In this document: positions 58,974 through 64,000 of the stretch, one piece after another
Layout: each line of letters starts with the position of its first letter
Position numbering within the stretch: the stretch's first letter is position 1
Assembly: GCA_027625915.1 (NCBI GenBank)
Contig: JANTQA010000051.1
Location: 4,030,501-4,094,500 of the forward strand
Direction of reading: 5' to 3'
Length of the DNA: 64,000 nt
DNA from: Anaeramoeba flamelloides
Lineage: Eukaryota; Metamonada; Anaeramoebidae
Notes under the pieces: generated by a model
Told to the model about the DNA's origin: nothing
What the model saw: the letters and a program-made list of their open reading frames with translations, nothing else
The model's database searches: none
Made by a program: the position numbers and the translations under genes

Positions 58974-61900
58974 ATGTTCAAGATCTTCTCTTTTCGTTTT
59001 TTACTCGTATTTCTTCTATTAGGTTATTTAATTTATAAAACTGTTTTAGTTTTAATTCTTAACCTCTTTGGAAGGAAATACCTAAATCCGACTTTTAAAA
59101 TCAATAGAATAAATATTTCTTCAATTAATGGTTTTAATCTCCTTTTTAAAAATAAAGTAAGTTTTTTACTCCAACAAATTGATTTCTTTTTGTTCAAATA
59201 ACTTGTCACGGATAACATAAAAAAAAAAAAAAAAAAATCTTTTTTTTTCTCTTCTTTCCTTTTGGTTAAAAAGAAAAAATTTGAAAAAAAAAAAAAAAAG
59301 TTTTTTATTATTCTCTTTACATACTGTTTTTAACAAACATCTTATAAAAAATGATTTGGGTTCAACACAAACTTTTTTAAATTTACTTTCTTAAAAACTT
59401 TTGGTTACACTTAAAAAAAAAAATGTTTTTATTCATTTCAAATTTTTTTCGTTTGAATAAAAAAAAAAAGAAAATTCAACCAAACAAACCTAAAAAATTT
59501 TTCTTTTTTTTTTGACTAATTCTTATTTGACACATCTTTTATTTTCTTACTCTTCATTAGGTTCATATTCAGTTCAATAAATTAGGATATAAAATTAATT
59601 GGGGATCTCTTTTAAAAATAAATAAGAAAGATAAACCCTTTGAAATTTTTTTAGATGGATTATATGTAGGCTATAAACCAAACAACAACAAGACGAACAA
59701 TACGGTAAATAATAAAAGCCAAAAAACAAAAGATCAAAAAAAAGAAAAAGAAATCAGAAACAAAAAGCCAAACAAATTCTTATGGCTAACAAGAGTTACG
59801 CCCTTTGCCAAAATAGCATTTCGAATCTTAAAATATTTGGACTTTTCACTAAAAAAGTTTAAAATAGATTTAGATTCTTCGATTAGCTTTAAGCAACCAC
59901 TTGTAACTTTTAAAAGCCAAGTTGAACCAAAAAAAGTGACCCTAAATTTAAATTTTGATAAATCTGTTCTGTTTTTAAATAATGCAAATTTTTTAATTAA
60001 TGAAATCTCGCCACTGTCCTTTTCAATTGTTTTTAAATCTGCAAATAATAAATTTGGATTTATTATTCAAGACTTGAATTTAATTTGTGATAAAATTGAT
60101 ACTTATCTATCATTTGATATTCTAGAACAATTATTTAAATTATTCCCAAACATAAATAACAACAATGATAACAACAACAACGACAGCAAGAATGCTATTA
60201 TTAATAATAATGACAAATCAAATAATCGGCCCAACAATAATACCACTAATGAAGAAATAATTGAAAAAGTAAATGACAAGAAAATTATTAAGAAAAAAAA
60301 AAAAAAAAGAAACTTTTTCCAAACGAATAATTTTTCACAATTTAAATCTTTAATGATCTTATTCCCATCAAATTTAAATATTCAATTAAACAATAATGCA
60401 TTTGAACTCTCAAATAACCAAGAATCATTAAAATTTAAATTTAAAGATTTTATAATTAAATCGAAAAAAGAAGATCTTTTAGATCAATCAAATGACGAAA
60501 ATCAAAATACTTATTTTAATTATTCTTTTTCGGTAAAAAAACCAAAATTATTATTAAAAGATACTTTATTTTCAATACCCAACCCTAGTCTATCAATTTC
60601 CGCTACAATTAAAAATAGGAAAAAAATTAAAGACTTGAATTTTAATTTTAAAACAAATGGTAATTTTTTGTTGAACTTTCCAAATACCAAATATACTAAC
60701 AATTGGATTAATTCTTTTACAAAATTTAAAAATCGAAATTTACCAAAAAATAATCAATCAATCAACAAAGGCAGCAACACCACTTCTGCAAACAATGGCA
60801 ACGACAACGTCAATGATAACGACAATAATAATATCAATCAAATAAACCAACCAAAATCAAAATTTATTATTCCTGTGAAATGCGATATTTCCATTGACGG
60901 AATTGAGCTTTCAACGTACACTCCTGATATTGGAACTACTAATTTAGTTTTTAATTCGATTATTTTCCAATGTAAATATAATTTACGAAATGAGAAAAAT
61001 GAATTCATTTTAGAAATACAATCAATTCTTGGACTAATACCTAATAGTATTTATGATCTTAAAAAGAATTATCAAAATAATTTACAATTTGAAAAATGGA
61101 TTGAAATTACTAATTTACAAATAATTAAAAATGAGAAATTTTTAATAAAAACAAATTGTTTTCATTTACAATTTTCAAAATTTTTTTTTGATACAATTCT
61201 TTTTTTTAAAAAGAAATTAATGGTAGATCAACAAAAAAATCTTCAAAAAGAAGAAAGTGGAAATAAAATCAATAATAAAATTAATGAAATTGAATTTGAA
61301 AAAGAAAAAGAAAAGGTAAATGTGGAGAAATATGAAGAAAAAGAGAAAGAGAAAGAGAAAGAGAAAGAGAAAGAGAAAGAGGAAGAGGAAGAGGAAGAGG
61401 AAGAGGAAGAGGAAGAAGAGGAGGAAGAGGAAGAGGAATTAATAGAAATTGATAAAAATGATAACAGAAATAATGGAATATTGGATAATATACAAATATG
61501 TATTAAAGATTTATCTCTTAACATTCTTTTAAATTATTCGGATAAAAAGTCAACTTGTGATGTGTTAAGTTTCAAAACTGAAATAATTGATTTTAATTCA
61601 AAAGAACATATAATCAAAAATTTATTATTATCATATTATCTTAAGGATTCTATAAATAACAAAACAATAATGGATATTCCACAAATTAATGTTTATGAAT
61701 TCGAATCTAAAATTAAAACAGACTTAAAAACAATCTCGATTAAATGGTATTCTGATGTTCATTTAAGATTCTTCAAAGGATATCAAAAAATACTTACAAC
61801 TATTACACAATTAAACAACAACAACAAGAAAGCAAATCAAAATAAAAATAAAGAAAAAACAAAGCCCAATAATCAGAATCAGGATCAAAATAAAAACAAA

Positions 61901-64000
61901 CAAAAAAAAAACATATTGGTTACCTTTCAATCGATTCAATTAATGTTAAATTTTACTATGAATGATTATTTATTATTTGAATCCCAACATGGATTTTATA
62001 AAAATAAAAAAATATTATTTACAGATTTTAAATTTAAAGTAACAAACCATTTAATTGGTGCGAGTAAAACATTTAAAATAATATTTACGAAAACTAAAAA
62101 AGTTCATTTAGATTTCCAAGACTTAATATTCCAATTACCAGAAAAATTTGATTTAGGAAGCTCGCTGGATGAATTAGCAAGAGGATATAAGGCAACAAAG
62201 ACACAATATCGAATAATCATGAAAACGAAAAGAAAGGATCCCGAAAAGTTTGAAGCATTCAATTTCCCCCTTATTGTATCATCAAATAATTTTATTTTTA
62301 GATTAAATGATGATCCCTTTGAGGTGAAATTAGGCAATAATTACTATTTACTATTGGACGAAAAAATTCAACAAGAATCAAGAATGAAGGCATTGGAAGA
62401 TAAACTGTCCATTCATATTTTACCAGAGGAGCAATGCAAGCAGGCTACAGACTTGTTGGAAAAGCATAATGCAAAAATCTATTATGATCGTATCTATGCA
62501 TTTAATAAATTAAATATGAGTAAAAAATCTTTAATGGAATTAAATTTTAAAAATATTATCTGCAGATTTAAAACCACCCAAGATTTAATTGGCGTCAGTA
62601 AAATGGCAAATCTGATTAAGAAATTAGATTATTTAAAGAATTTGAAAAAGGAAAACAGGGAAATTGAATATGACGACATTTATGGTTTTAAGTTAAATGC
62701 ACAATTTGACGAATTAAAAATATTTTTAAGAGACTACCCCCACCCTTTATTTGAAACTGGGAAAACTGTTATTAAAGGCACGGTTTTGCCCTCGGAGCAA
62801 AGGCCCACAATCGAAACGCAATTCAATAAAGATGTTTATTTGTCTCCCTCCAAGATCGTGAAAATTACAAAATCCCTTCTACCAGTCAAAATGTTTACTG
62901 ACTTATGCTTTGAAACAAATAATCTTTCGGTTGCCTATAGCCAGTCATACGAACCATGCCTCAAGGAATTATCATTGGTTACAGAGAGGCTAACCCCGAA
63001 ATCGAATGACCCGTCTCTTAAACTGAATTGGTGGGATAAACTAAGATATATGTTTCATGGTAAAATCAATTTTTTAGCAAATAATTTCGAATTGAAGATT
63101 TTCTCTACAACCAACCCCTATGATATCACTTCATTCATGAAATTTAATTCCCAATCAATGGAAATGAATTATAATAAAATTGGTGAATTAGAATTAAATT
63201 GTAAGAACTTTGGAATGATTAACATGCCAAACTACGAAAGAAAGCAAATAAATGTACAGCTGCCAAACATTTTTTTAAAATTGCAATTTGATTGGATATT
63301 GAACAATAGATCATATGACCCATACGAACATCATATTTTACCTAATATCAAGCAATTTGAAAAGATGGACAAGGTACCCGAGGACTATGATACATGGGAA
63401 AAATTTCGTTCACAGCATTATAATTTGAATATAATCTGCGAAATATTGTCTCAAAATTTAAATGATCCTTTGAATAATTGCAATAACAATGAAAAGCAAA
63501 CCTTTTCATTGTCAAATGATGATTTAAGCCTACACCCCAGTATCATACTCGACACTGCTACTTTAAAATGGCTCTATGATTGGTATTATTTTAATCTTAA
63601 CCCACCAATAACGCTATTATCGAAAAGCCCCAAATATGGAGTCAAAATAGATCCTAAAATTTTATCAAAAAAAAAGTCTTTTGGTAAAAGCTTAAATAAA
63701 TATTCGGTGCAATTAAATAGTGAACATATAATTATTAGATTACGCCAAACGTTATCAACAGAATTAATGAAAAATATTGATATCATTAATGAAATCCCAG
63801 AGGATTTAGATTATGAATTTTCCCATGAAATAGAATTTTATCTTGATAAGATTGAATTGTCTTTAATTTATAAAAAAACTCTTTTAAAAAATAAATTAAA
63901 TTTTAAGAAGGGAAATGAAATAAAAATCGATAATAAAATCTATAATAATAATAGTAGTAGTAGTGGTAGTAGTGGTAGTGGTAATAATATAAATGAGAAC
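58974..64000 (+). CDS. BLTP2: Bridge-like lipid-transfer protein BLTP2/FMP27/Hobbit/SABRE, 5' part
   Basis: A rod-shaped RBG protein that carries phospholipid between the ER and the plasma membrane or other membranes. Exon 1 is 58974-59156 (61 codons: an N-terminal ER anchor, residues 4-31, then the first beta strands). Intron 59157-59560 (GTAAGT...CATTAG) is phase 0. Exon 2 stays open for 1480 codons to the window end, so 1541 residues are visible; human BLTP2 has about 2235. Family marks are FLRDYP (about residue 1114), the LPVKMFTDL-VAYSQSYEPC block and NWWDKLRYMFHGK (about 1220), the GFWDK-type unit of FMP27 proteins, then ILDTATLKWLYDWY. Asn/Lys-rich inserts (about 84-105, 265-310, 460-485, 805-840) and an E/K run coded by a GAG/AAG trinucleotide tract (about 61341-61440) interrupt the domain. 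The codon at 58953 upstream is TTG, so ATG 58974 is the start. The 3' end is outside the window. Confidence 0.93.

Noticed and set aside
61243-61524. Ser-rich minus-strand protein
   Set aside because: Antisense of the Glu/Lys trinucleotide tract in the BLTP2-family gene.

Overview
This window comes from a very AT-rich, gene-poor nuclear genome of a protist. Intergenic DNA is dominated by poly-A/poly-T runs, and the proteins carry Asn/Lys/Gln homopolymers. A Rac GTPase, GT-AG introns and the standard code (TAA, TAG and TGA all end genes) indicate a eukaryote. The protein style fits an amoeboid lineage such as Amoebozoa or Anaeramoebae. That assignment is inference: no rRNA or organelle gene is present to fix it.

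Seven protein genes are supported. In order they are: Rac1-like GTPase (+, 3.3-3.9 kb); PIG-N GPI ethanolamine-phosphate transferase (-, 8.3-16.3 kb, two exons around a 5.2-kb intron); DGAT1/SOAT-type MBOAT acyltransferase (+, 24.1-25.4 kb); two unrecognised low-complexity proteins (+, 33.9-35.1 and 41.7-43.1 kb); a Dsk2/ubiquilin shuttle protein (-, 48.1-53.4 kb, three exons around a 4.1-kb intron); and the 5' part of a BLTP2/FMP27/Hobbit/SABRE bridge-like lipid-transfer protein (+, from 59.0 kb, still open at the window end). There is no operon or functional cluster. Several products work at or near the ER (GPI anchors, neutral lipid, lipid transfer), but this may be chance.

Almost everything else is mobile DNA, mostly short non-autonomous DNA transposons. 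Families recognised by comparing copies within the window are: (i) Tc1/mariner-like elements with TA duplications and AACT...ATTCC ends, one with a decayed transposase; (ii) a 560-bp TA element with an AAGGGGCCC inner end; (iii) ~200-bp fully palindromic CAGTC...GACTG elements; (iv) ~400-480-bp elements with CC-GTGAAAC ends and 3-bp TAA/TTA duplications; (v) 1202-bp TTAA-flanked elements; (vi) ~480-bp 'R' repeats; (vii) ~190-200-bp elements with ACAAAATTTTCATT ends; (viii) a diverged >1-kb 'L' repeat; (ix) a 620-bp foldback. A decayed LINE tail also lies inside one transposon. Nesting is extensive and gives a relative order of insertion.

I do not see a clear new defence or metabolic system. 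The most interesting points are the giant transposon-filled introns of two conserved genes, the exact empty/filled-site evidence for transposition, palindromic elements and a 36-bp snapback hairpin that could give double-stranded RNA, and a structured 140-bp direct repeat.
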